DNA of 64,000 nt from Gnetum montanum (lineage: Eukaryota; Streptophyta; Gnetopsida; Gnetales; Gnetaceae), in contig MNCI01024892.1 of the NCBI GenBank assembly GCA_015680685.1, positions 934,480-998,479 of the forward strand, in the 5' to 3' direction. How positions within the stretch are numbered: the first letter of the stretch is position 1; every line of letters begins with the position of its first letter. The notes under the pieces are model-generated. The model was not told where the DNA came from and did not search any database. It saw nothing but the letters and a program-made list of their open reading frames with translations. Below, piece by piece: positions 34,081-45,319 of this stretch. The position numbers were made by a program, and so were the translations under genes.

Positions 34081-34880
34081 TAGTTATTCTAATTATTAGA
34101 GCGGTTACTCTAATTATTAGAGTAGTTACTCCCAAGTCTATAAATACAGTGCCTAGGCACACAATTGGAAAAAAAAAAGTCTTTTAGCAATCAAGAAGCG
34201 AAACTCTTGTAGTCTTTTTGAAAGTTAGAGTATTTTCCAAGTGCATGTAGCAGGAGATCTAAGTGTGGATAGATCTTTATTCAAGCATTGTGTACCTGAG
34301 CACAGCTTGTGTACAACAATAAAGACGAGCTCTTTGATTCATCCTTGCAACACTTGAGATTTGTTTTCTTACACATTTCTTTTATTTTATTTTCTTATGC
34401 ATTTATTTTATTTTATGCACTTTACATTTTTGTTATTAGCACAACAATTCATTTTGATCTATTAAGAAAATCATTAAATTACACAAGCACGACCACTTTG
34501 AGCATGCATGTAATGCTTAGTAACCCAGTAACGATTAGCGTTTGGTAATCCTAGTAGTGTTGCACTGGTTCAAGATGTGTACGACAAGTGGGAATGGATG
34601 CTAGTGTTAGGATTAGTTAGAACTTAGTTGTCACTTAGTTACCTCTCTCCTTCCCTACTAGCACAAGACATAACAACATAAAAGCTATAAAAATCATATG
34701 CCTCAAGCTTACTTAACCATACAATCATGACATATAGGTAAGCTTGGGAAGACAATTATCAACCAATCCATCCTTGTTCCACAAGGGCGCATAAGCACTT
34801 AATCCCTGAAATTTGATTGGATCGTGCATGAAATGCTCATATTCGCATGGTTGAGCATAGGGGTACCTCAACGCTCATCA
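34081..34880 (+). mobile_element. LTR E (recombinant 3' LTR following copy D)
   Basis: R and U5 follow LTR D (words TATTTTCCAAGTGCATGTAG, CAATAAAGACGAGC, ATGGTTGAGCATAGGGGTACC) and it ends ACGCTCATCA at 34880, but U3 is unrelated to D. A TATA box (TCTATAAATA) is at 34137-34146. The left U3 edge TGATGA is missing. It is either the remnant of another element or the result of U3 exchange. The flanks of D and E give no target-site duplication. Confidence 0.75.
34083..34132 (+). repeat. 21-bp tandem dyads in LTR E U3
   Basis: GTTATTCTAATTATTAGAG (34083-34101) and GTTACTCTAATTATTAGAG (34104-34122) repeat at 21-bp spacing, and a third partial GTTACTC follows. The core CTCTAATTATTAGAG is almost palindromic. 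The repeats lie just upstream of the TATA box. Confidence 0.8.
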
Positions 34881-37800
34881 ACAACATTAAGACTTCAATA
34901 ATTCCTTCCTTTCTTTTATATATATTCGGTCATAATATACTATTTAAAGCTATGTTTTGTACAATTTTATAGCTTTCTAGTTTTCTTCTTGGTATATGAC
35001 TTTTGTATATAAACATAACTACATGACTTCTGAAACTATGAGAAATGACAAAGATAAAGTTTGGGCATTGGTTAAAATCTTGACATAGCATCCTTAAATA
35101 GAAAAGTTTTAGATATATAATGGTGTTCCTTAAGCTTCTTACTTGAACTTATTTTGGCTTGATGTTGCTCCTTGCTTTGATGTGGTGATTTTCTTCATTA
35201 AGACTTTTTTTTGTCCTTTAATTTATTCTTCTTGTTGAAATTTTGATACTTTGCATGACTGTTTCTTGATGATTTTGATAGTTTGTAGCCCTCTTTAGAA
35301 CTTTTAGGCTTGGATAATTCCTTGTTGGACTTGCTTGTACTTTGGATCTAATTGATTTAATTGGATTTATTTTGAATATTTTTCTTCTTTAACTTTAAGT
35401 TATTATGTAGTACCTTGATTCTTGACTTAATTTTGAAAGAACTGTGCATGACACTATCATGCCACTTAGACCTTCTTATTGGTTTTTATTCTTTTGACGT
35501 TTCTTCTTTAATCTTGAATTCTTTATGCTTTTTAGGCTTCTTTCAATTCATTTGACTTTGATCTTAAGTATGCAATTTCGATTTTAGAGCATGGCTAAGA
35601 GAGAGAATTTTAAGCTTTTGATCTTAAGAGGTCTCTATGAAGAAAATACATTAAAAAACATAGTTTTCATGCTAAGAAATTCTTTGAAATATAATAACAC
35701 ACACTTGATACATAATCATTCATCATATATGCTTATAAAAAAATAAAATTTTAAAACACATAAAATAAAAAACAATTAAACATAAATTTAGCATCACTTA
35801 GATGCATGATCTCTATAGTTCTTTGAGCAAAACTTGAGCTCTTAAAATGCTTGTTAGAAATTCAAAAAAATCATATTGAATTATGAGATCCAATTCCAAG
35901 AAGAATGAGTGTAAATTATAAGATTAATTCAAAGAAAGATTATGACAATTATTTATGATAAATTGTTAAGAGAATTGAGGGTTATTGACATTTTATACTA
36001 GAGCTTAAAATGAGAGAATAATGGCTTCAAAAATGAGAAAAAGAAGGGTTCTTCATTGAGCAAAATTAGGAAGTTTCTTAAATGGATCATAAATAGAGAA
36101 AGAAAGATTAGAAGATAATGGTTAATGATTAATAATTCATTGTATTTCTACAATAAGATCTATTGTAACACCTCTATTAACTATCTAAGAATGTCCTATA
36201 AATAACTAATAGAGATGCTATGAAACCTTAATGATTTGCATTTAATCTTGATTTACTAACTCAAAACAAAGCAGAAAAATAGATAAAAACTATTAATCAG
36301 AAGCATAAATATAGTAAAGCAATATAGTATAGCAAAATTTTATAATACTTGCATATATAATTAAATTAAATCTATTTAGAAAAATTTAGAAATTTACATA
36401 GCTATAAAATGATAGATGTCAAAAAATTCCACTAATTACGTTATTAAATAGTGTGTAAAGTAACAATCCTAGTGACACTTGTTTCACCTCAACTAGACAT
36501 CTAAAAATAGAGTTATTCACATTTGAAGGTTATCAAATTAAATAATAAAATTAAAAATAACAATTGAATACAATTATATAATAAATAATATTAATTTTTC
36601 CTAAATGTATAATACGTGTTAAAATAAAAAATGTTTCTTGCAATCTCATGGTCCTAATGGCACAAACAACAATTGAGCAAGGAGCACATATCTTATATAT
36701 TGAGCAAAATTAAGGCATCTAAAAGATATGTGGCTCCCACTACCAATTGAGCAAAATTGATCATATGAATATTATTATTTTATTCCAAAATCCAAAATAT
36801 TTCAAAAATGGCCAAAGTCCATAAAAGCTCAAATTCCACAAAATTCTCTCCAAAAATTCATGATAGCCAAACTTCTTGAAAAATCATGTTTATGACATGT
36901 GTCGAACTAAAAATGATGTTTATATAAAAAATTGTTCCAAAATATTCATATAATATCCAAGAAGTAAGTTAGACAAAGTTTATACAATTCCAGAAATTCA
37001 CCAAAAGATAGAAAAAATTCTAAACATAATTAAAATATCAAAACAAGATTAAAATGATGAAAATTTAGTAGAATCTTGGCATAACAATCAACATTGTAGA
37101 AGAATAGCAAAATATCAAAAACTAAAGAGGAGAAATAGAAAATCCACAACAATATAAGGTAGCCACATAAAAAGAAACATAAAATAATCTTTCTTACTTG
37201 TTCTGGTAGAGCCTCCAAAATTTTCTCAACATCTTCCTTTGCTACTAATGCTCATAATTTATTTTTTTGCTTCACTTAACCCATTGCACCCTTCCATAGA
37301 CTATGATGAAATGTACCTAAGATCACAACCTATTTATAAAGGGAAGAATGGAAGAAACCAAACTCAAATTGGCTTCAAAATGAAGAAGAAAGAACAAAAA
37401 AGTCTTTTAGGAAAAATGTGATAGAACACTATTTTGCAAAAATGATAGTTGCAAGAAAAATGGTGGAAAACAAAGAGTGGAGAAAAGGCAGGAGAAAATG
37501 TGGAGTAAAGAAAAAAGATAATATATAACATATATACTTTTCTTTTTGTTTTTCATGTGCTTTTTCTATTTTGACTTTTCAATTTTGTGTTTCTTTTTTT
37601 TTTAATTTTATTTTACATATACAATTTTGATAAGTTCTTTTACCATTTTCTCTCTTCAATAATACCCTTAGTGTTCAGCCTCTCATAACATGCACATCAG
37701 GTATCTAAATCTTCAACAAAATATCCTAACAAGCAAATTGCATTTACTTATGCAGGAACTATCAACAACAACAACAACAATAGGAATAACATTAAACTAA

Positions 37801-39193
37801 TTTATTGAAACACATTAAAAACATTAAAGAATTAATCATATGCATTAAATTAAATAATTAAATTTATTCAAATTTCTAGGTTGTACCATCCATGGCCTTC
37901 ATTTTTACTTAAGTGGAGGGAAGAACTTTTCCATATTTGATTGATATTCACAATATAAATACTTTATTGGTCCCCTCTTTCCTTTGTGGATATTGTTTAA
38001 TACTATGTTGTTCTATGCTACTTTTCCTACAATTTCATGGCTTTCTAATCTTCTTCTTCATGCATAACTTTTGCACAATAATTTGATTAACTACATGACT
38101 TTGGAAACTATGAAAAATAACAAGGATAAAGTTTAGGTATTGTTCAAAATCTTGACAAACCCTCTTTCATTGATATGCTTTGCTACATAAGCTTCCCTCA
38201 ATGAAAGGTACATAAACAATAAAAGCTAGTTGAGAATGTTTGCCCTTAAGAAAACACCCATTTCTTACTTTTTATAATTAAAACGCATTATAAGATAATC
38301 AAGGTTTTATTATAGGTGAAGGCTACTTGTGTAGAAGAACATCAAACATTTTTGACAAAGAAGAATGACATAATAGTTTGATACTAAGAATAAAATTGTT
38401 TTGAATATGGATAAGAATGATTTAAGGGTCATGTGTTATTTACTTCATGGGTAAGCTTCCATGCAACAACTTTGAAAGAAATACTTTCTGTCATGGTAAA
38501 AGAAAATCTTGTCACAAACTTGCCTATGTAATAAAAATAGTTCTCTAATTGATTTCATAGCCTAGTATGTTGGATTAGCATTATAATCTATGAAATTAAA
38601 TGAAATGCTATACCTTGATAAATATTTTTATATGAATTTTAATTTACAATAAAATAACTTAGTTTCTTGAATCCTTAAGTCTTATAAGATATTTATGTTT
38701 TTGTTAATATAGTTTCATATAGGCTTACTTTAAATAAAATATTAAATATAAAGAATGTTGAAACTAAATAGAATATTCAAATGAAGATATAAAGACAATA
38801 TCCACATTTTATAGAAATTTAGTCACATTACATTAAAAAATTTAAAACTTATATGAGTGTCTCATCAAAATGAAATTATAATTTTTGGTTTCCATCTCAG
38901 TTATTTAGAATATAACCTATTTTTGTCTAATACCAATTACATAAATATTATTATTTAATTATTTGATATTTTTTTAAATTTTAAATTTAATATATATTTT
39001 TAAATATTTTTGGCCATTAAAACTTTTAAATGAATTATCTAACTCTTTAGCTTTTCTATATCCACCAAAGTATTATATGGCTTTGGGTACATATGCTTAA
39101 AGTTTGGGAGCTAATAATTATAATTTGATACATTTTTTATTCTATATATATATATTTAAACTAAAGAGTTCTAAATTTAGGATCTTTTTGTTT
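34881..39193. other. AT-rich region without a recognised gene
   Basis: No coding segment could be supported. Bases 34945-35088 and 38005-38160 are diverged direct copies (CTATGTTTTGTACAATTTTA against CTATGCTACTTTTCCTACAA, then shared TTTCTAGTTTTCTTCTT-like, CTACATGACTT and GATAAAGTTT). These resemble a recurring gypsy-internal segment, but I could not define an element. An ACA trinucleotide run lies at 37763-37780. Confidence 0.4.
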
Positions 39194-42100
39194 CATATAG
39201 TTTAATTCACCTCACTATTGAACATCTCACTAACAAACTAGCTCAAGATCCCTTCAATACTCTAGTTCACGAGGAGCTAGCTAGAGCACGCGTTGCCTTC
39301 CAACATTGGGAAGTGTACCGAGCACAAAGTGCCTTAACTAAAAGTCGGCTCACTTGGTTAAATATTCAAGATGAACACTGTAAGGAATTTTTTAAATATC
39401 TTAATGCTGCTTCCCCTTCGCATGCTATAGACAAAATCTCATGTGAGGGTACCACCATTACTGACCACAATAGTATCCTCTCTTTTCTTAAGAACCACTA
39501 CGAAACCCTTTTTGCTGCTACCCCAATGGACATCTCTTCGTTCAAGGCTGCCACCCCTGATTATCCTCGCCTTATTAATCCTACTATGCTACAAAGCCTT
39601 GATGCTGATATCACTCTAGCGGAGCTACAGGAGGCTTGTTCCAAGTTAAGTCGAGGAAAGGCTCCTGGTTATGATGGGTTTCCAGTAGAATTTTTTCAAA
39701 ATCATTGGGATTTGGTTGGCAAGGATCTTTTGCAGGTCATTAACGAGGCTCTCTTAACTGGTTCCCTTGGGCCCAATCTAAATCAAGGGGTAATTCGTCT
39801 CCTCCCCAAGTCTGGGGATCTAACCGATATCTCCAATTGGCGTCCCATAACTCTTCTCAATGTAGTGTATAAAATTTGGGCGAAGTGCCTTGCCTTACGG
39901 CTGAAAAAAATTCTCGGTCAGATCATATCCCCTCAGCAAACAGGATTTGTTCCTGGTAGATATATTTTAGACAATGTGGTAGCGGCGTGGGAAGGTCTCA
40001 AGTGGGCTGAGGATGATGGACAAGATATTCTCCTAGTGAAACTAGATTATGCCAAGGCTTATGACAACATTAAGTGGGATTTTATCTTGCAGACTATGAC
40101 CAAACTGGGTTTTGGACCCAAGTTCTTGTATATGGTGAAATGCTTATTCTCAGATGCTACTGCAAGAATTGCCACTACCTTCGGCATTACCTCTCCCTTT
40201 CCAATGCATAGGTATGTGCGCCAAGGTTGTCCTCTTGCCCCCTATCTCTTTATCATTGCATCAGACTTTCTTTGTCATCAAATTAACCTGGACATTAAAA
40301 CTAAAGTTCTCATTGGGGTTAGCCTTTCCTCCTCTCAACAACAGCTTCTCAATATGCACTTTGCCGATGGCTCCTTTTTTCTAGTTCAAAACACAGCCAC
40401 CAATTTGCACCGCCTCTTATCAAGGGTGGAGCAATATTGCACACTCTCAGGTTCCATAATTAACTGGAATAAATCCTCTGTCTATAGCTTTAAGGGCAAT
40501 TACAAACATGTGACCAACTATAATTGGAAGTAGCTTCAAGATCAAGACATCGTTAAGATTCTGGGAATCCCTTTCCTCTTTAGAGGCTCAACATCTATCC
40601 TTTGGGAGCAAGTTATTCATCGAATTCAAAAGAAACTTGACAAATGGAAAACTAAACCCCTCACACTTGTGGGTAAATACCTTGTTTGTAAGTCCATATG
40701 CGCGTCCACCCTTGTGTATTACTCTTCGTGTTGGGCCCCCTCCCAAGCTGCCTACCAGAAGCTAGAACGGTTATTCCGTGACTTTATGTGGTCCTCCAAG
40801 GACTCTCAAAAAGGCTTTCATCGTGTCGCTTGGACTATTGTTACTCTCCCCAAGAATAAGGGTGGCTTAGGCCTTTTGAATTCCTATAAGCAAGGAATTA
40901 CCCTGGTTGCTAAGTGGTTGGTACAACATTTAGATACCTCTAATATTATAGGGACCCTCCTCCAATTAAGGCTTCATCAAGCATTTCCTAAAAATAAGCC
41001 CTTCTAGAAAGACATCCATTTCGTTAATTGGATTCTTTCCCCCCTCACTATCATTCTTCCCGGATCTCATGTTTTCAAAAGCATTTGGAGGGCCTGGCAA
41101 ATTGTACACACTCACATAGACTGGACTAACGTTAAAATCAACCCTACTATCCCGTCTAAAGTGTGTCCGTGGTGGTTACCTCTGTCACCCGCTCCCCTTG
41201 CTATCACAAATGCTAAGGTGGCTACCTCGTGGTATCGAAAAGGTGTCATTTCCTTGAATTGTCTTAGGCTTGCTAGTCGTTGGATTTCAGGGGTCGAGTT
41301 TAACACTTTGTATGGGGAGTCGGCTGCAATGAAACATTGCCTTGTTCAGATTTACTCTTTCCTCCACGGTCACTGGCACCTGGATGTTACAGTGCAAAGC
41401 CTTTTTCATGGCCTTCAATGGCTTAATGGGGTTAAACTCTTTCCCTATCGGCCATCTGTTCCCTTTCATCTCATGCACGACCCATCTGCAGTCATTCAAC
41501 GTTGCAATAAATATTGGCACAAACAAGAGTCAGAAACATTTTGGATCCCTCTCTTCCAACTTATTTGGAAACTTCCGACCCTCCCCAAAATTAAGCAGTT
41601 CCTTTGGTGTCTTCTCCACCATGGTCTTCCTATCGGAAAACGTCTAGAATATCTTGGGATTCCTAATCCCACTTGCCCTCTATGTGGTGGACAAGATGAC
41701 TTTGTCCATGTGTTTTGGCAATGTCCCTTTGCTCAACATGTGTGGCAGTGGACTTCTAAAGCTTTTCCATCCTACAAGCTATGTCAAGAGGATGCTATAT
41801 TCGGATTCTTGAACATTACTTCTACTAATCTTAATTTTCTGTGGAAAGTTATTAGGCCTATTATTTTATATTATATTTGGAAGCGAAGATGCAATGTTCT
41901 ATTTCAAAAGACAGAGTATTCTAACAAATGTTTGCTTACCATGTTGGAGATGTTGCAGATCTTTCGCCTCACCTATTTATAACTCACATCTCAAGCATCC
42001 AAGTTCAATCTGGACAGTCATCAATTGGTTCATCTCCTGCAGCTATGGGAAAGACCAATGTGTTTCAGTTACACTTAGCATCAGTAATCTCTGCAAGGAA

Positions 42101-42409
42101 GTTTTCCCTTTTATTATGCAGATTCACCATTGGCATTCCCTCTATCCTTAATTGAGAGCTCTTTGCCTCATCTAATTCTATGTCATTCTATTTTGTAAAA
42201 AGCTAGTCTGTGCGAACATTTGGTTGTGCCCCAACTTGGGGTACCTCCTCTAATACTAGTTTATTTCTAAGGTGTTTCCCGAGTGTCATTCACGATGCTC
42301 TCAGTTTTCCCCTTCCCTTAACCCTATGACTTATTCAAGTTGTTGTAATTGATGCACCTTTAATTTCAATAAAACTTCTTTTCGGGTCCGACACCCCATA
42401 TAGTTTAAT
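39194..42409 (+). mobile_element. 5'-truncated LINE with perfect 13-bp target-site duplication
   Basis: CATATAGTTTAAT occurs exactly at 39194-39206 and 42397-42409, enclosing a 3190-bp body. The body opens inside ORF2 (5' truncation, typical of LINE insertion), runs through RT and the C-terminal zinc region, then 414 bp of 3' UTR with AATAAA at 42368-42373. The end is TTCGGGTCCGACACCCC, not a poly(A) tail, which is unusual for plant L1-type elements. Confidence 0.9.
39208..41982 (+). pseudogene. LINE ORF2: reverse transcriptase and zf-RVT region, two stops
   Basis: One frame of 925 codons is open apart from TAG at 40531-40533 and TAG at 41005-41007. The endonuclease domain is missing. RT motifs in order: KAPGYDGFPVEFFQ, VIRLLPKSGDLTDISNWRPI, TGFVPGRYILDNV, LLVKLDYAKAYD (first catalytic Asp), RQGCPLAPYLF, and MHFADGSFFL at about 40360, where the family has F/Y-A-D-D. 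The second Asp is Gly, so the enzyme would be inactive. The C-terminal half holds FMWSS, KNKGGLGL and the zinc-binding-in-RT region CPLCGGQDDFVHVFWQCPFA (41671-41730), then VWQW. The few lesions and perfect duplication suggest it is younger than its neighbours. Confidence 0.92.
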
Positions 42410-43269
42410 CATTAGTGTTAATGATGCATGACTCACTTGTTTATAATATATGATTTTTGATAATGGAAGTTTTAGGTTTAATTCTAAAGGGCTATGCTGA
42501 AACATATTACACTTTAGATAAGGTAAATTTTCTTAGCATCAAGTAGATTGCAGACTTTAGAAAATTATGGTAAATTCAATGACTCATCTCAATGGTTGAG
42601 TAGAAACTTTGTTATATAAAATAATGTATAATTCATTCATTCAACATCATTATCTTAGCCTTGTTGTAACAAAATGGGTTCTACGTCATTGTTATGGATA
42701 ATTCATTGGTTTACTTTAATAGTTAAGTACAATATTAATCATAAAACATTATTTTCAATTCATTTACCTCTAAGTTACAATCTCATGTTGTTGGCATAAA
42801 AGAATCATGATAATGAGTGACTAGTAATGATTTTATACTTGATTGTTGTAGAGTTTGAATTTGGTATACATTTTAAATTATTGATACATAGATTAAAGGT
42901 ACAAGAAATCATTGATATGTCTCCCTATATGACATGTCTTTGTACAATACAATTTTTTTTTTGAAAAAATCATCAATAAATTAAACCTTAGACTAAAAGG
43001 TTTCTAGATTGCTGTATTTTTTTTTTTGAAATGAGGATCAAAGAGTGGCATGGTTTAAATGATTCCAAAACAGGATGGGAGAAATGGTACGGTCTTCCGG
43101 AACATATTCTGTTTAGCACAGAATGTGTTGTGGGCTGAGTTGGGCTGGGGTCGCCTAGTGTGTTAGAAATACTTCTTTGGTTTTGCATAACAATTAATAG
43201 CCATCGTAATTTTCAAAGATTCTTAAGATTACTTATTGGAGTTGTGTTTTTAATTTTTCATTCATGTAG
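42410..43269. other. Interval before H1 pseudogene, possibly including intron
   Basis: No ORF or element recognised. The last bases (TTTTTAATTTTTCATTCATGTAG, ending 43269) look like a polypyrimidine stretch and 3' splice site, so some of this may be the intron of the H1 gene. No first exon with the Ala/Pro/Lys-rich N-terminus was found. Confidence 0.45.
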
Positions 43270-43915
43270 ATGATCATGAACGCTATTCAGTCTTTGAAAA
43301 ATCGCACTGAATCAAGTGTGTACGCAATCGCAAAATTTCTGCAACAGCGATACGGAGATGCTCTTCCTGGTTCCTTTAAAAAACGGGTTATGGCGGAGCT
43401 CAAAAAGATGACGGAGAAAGTCATGTTTGCTTCAGGTTAAAGAGTCTTGTAAGATCAAGGCCCAGGAAAAATACTAGCAACAAAAGAAAACATAAATTTA
43501 AACCTGCAAAGACAAAGAATGAAGCCAAGAGTGCACATGGGAAGAAGAAAAAATCTAGTCCTACGAAGAAGGCCAAGGCAAATAAATCAAGGAAAACTGA
43601 TGGTGCCAAGCCTGTGAAATCCAAAAAATTTGGAAAGGCAAATACAACGAAAACTAATGAAGTCTAGCCTGCAAAAGACAAGAAATCTGCCAACCCAGAC
43701 ACCAAGACGAGTGACGATGTCAAATTGCCAAAGCCGATCCCAAGAAATCTGAGGATGTGAAGTCTGCAAAGGTCAAGAGATCTGCAAGGGCAACTGGAAA
43801 CAAATATGATGCTCAGAAACCTGCAGAAAATCCCAAAAAATTTCTCCAAACCAAGGCTTCAGGAACGGATAAGCCAAAGGCCGTAAATCCCAAGAAAAAG
43901 GCCCGACAGATTTGA
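43270..43915 (+). pseudogene. Linker histone H1 pseudogene (exon 2)
   Basis: H1 binds linker DNA between nucleosomes. Here most of its globular H15 domain is readable: MIMNAIQSLKNRTESSVYAI, then AKFLQQRYGDALPGSFKKR and VMAELKKMTEK. The frame breaks at about 43420 (stop at 43438-43440). A Lys/Ala/Pro-rich tail typical of plant H1 follows in another frame (KFKPAKTKNEAK, KKKKSSPTKKAKAN, GAKPVKSKKFGKAN). There is a stop at 43666-43668 and another shift near 43725, and the tail ends KPKAVNPKKKARQI with a stop at 43913-43915. A splice-acceptor-like TGTAG lies directly before the first codon shown, at the place where plant H1 genes have their intron. This argues for a duplicated gene fragment rather than a processed copy. 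Confidence 0.85.
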
Positions 43916-44639
43916 GCTTTCATATGAAGTAATGATGTCATCGTATTCAAATTTCCTTTTTGGGCTATGGTTACGTTGCTGCAATAGCTTCTTTTTCGGA
44001 GTCTCTAAAGGTTCATAATGGTATTTTGAATATTTCAAATACATGATTGGGTTTCTGCAATGTCGGTTTTTACTCTAAATCTATATCCAATGAATGATGA
44101 ATCCTGGCTGCCAATGATATAGATAAGTTTTCAGGATTACTTTGTAGTTTAGTTGATATTACCAGTTCTTAGTTGCTCAATCTTTTAGATCTTTTGCGAT
44201 TTAAAGAAATTTCATGTTATTTATATTGATAGTCTCTTCGAACTTATTGTCATATATCAGTTTCTTTTAGGAATTCTTTGGAGTGCTTTTCTTATGCTTT
44301 CATTCCTTTTTCTTATCCGTATCATGATTGGCTTTTGAAGATTAATAAATTATTTTGTTAAAGTATTTTTTTAGTTAGAACTTTTGGATGAGTATAGGTG
44401 ATAATGAAGGTTTCTATATGAGATCATACCATTATTTTATTATACAATTTCTACGGTAAAATTTAGGTAGCCTAAGATTTCACATCCTAAAAATTAAGTT
44501 TAGATTCTTTTTAACCTCATTACACTTGGTTTAGATTGCTTTTATATTATCCATGAAGACTTTGATAACGGTTAACTTGTTCTCATCTTTTTTAATAAGG
44601 AGGGTGATATATTTACATTTTGATTATCACAAAGCTTAA

Positions 44640-44945
44640 AATGAATGGAGTTCATATATGATTAGAGTTTGGTATACCATATTCTTGATACATGTTTGAA
44701 CCATCATAAAGATTTCTTTAAACATGCCATTCAAAAAATGATGAGCGTTTGGTATCCCATTTAGAAATGATGTTTTCACATCCATGTAATTGAAGTTTTC
44801 ATTCATTGTGTGTTGCAAGTGTCACCAATGTTCCAATAATTTCCCACTTGACCATTGGAGTAAATATTTTCTTGAATTCAATGCTTCTCACTGTGAATAA
44901 CTAACAACAATGAGTCATGCTTTGTTTATTAAGTTTATTATCCAC
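44640..44945 (-). pseudogene. Ty1/copia reverse transcriptase scrap
   Basis: On the minus strand: a KA-x-LIVVSYSQ-like stretch (family KARLVAKGYSQ), FKKIFTPMVKWEIIGTLVTL (family DYxETFAPVVKxxTIRxLLAL) and NFNYMDVKTSFLNG (family VHQMDVKTAFLNG). The words FLNG...FLNG are duplicated, followed by MFKEIFMMVQ (family LEEEIYMxQP). Only about 100 codons survive, with stops and a frameshift. No copia LTR, integrase or RNase H was found next to it. Confidence 0.75.
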
Positions 44946-45117
44946 ATTGACATTGGTATGATGCAACCATTTTCTTGTTAAAGCTTACAATTAAATGAAA
45001 ATTTACCAATTCTTAAGTGTTATTGTTAAGTAAGTTTAATATTTTATTTCTATAACTTTTTTATAGTATGTATGCTAGCTTACTTTTATGTTCTTATAAA
45101 TATATTAATTTTATTAA

Positions 45118-45188
45118 GATGAAAAGTTATTGCTAAAGATCTAGAAGCTAGTTGCATAGTGCATAGTAGATAGAAACACAAATGGTGT
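45118..45188 (+). repeat. 71-bp copy of helicase-pseudogene sequence ending at an N
   Basis: Bases 45118-45188 repeat 50598-50669 almost exactly (shared AAAGATCTAGAAGCTAGTTG, CATAGTAGATAGAAACACAA), and similarity stops at the single N at 45189. Neither flank is similar. It may be a short filler duplication or an assembly join. Confidence 0.7.
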
Positions 45189-45319
45189 NCAGACAACAAA
45201 AATAAGAAAAAAAATAGTATAGACTCACCCCAGCCATCAAGGAAAAATATATGAATATAGCATATCAAAAATGGAATCTTAAAAGATGACATAAGGAACT
45301 TAAAAAAATTTTGCTTACA

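Noticed and set aside
43421-43849. Hydrophobic minus-strand open frames
   Set aside because: They are the reverse complement of the Lys-rich H1 tail; AAG/AAA codons give CTT/TTT read backwards.
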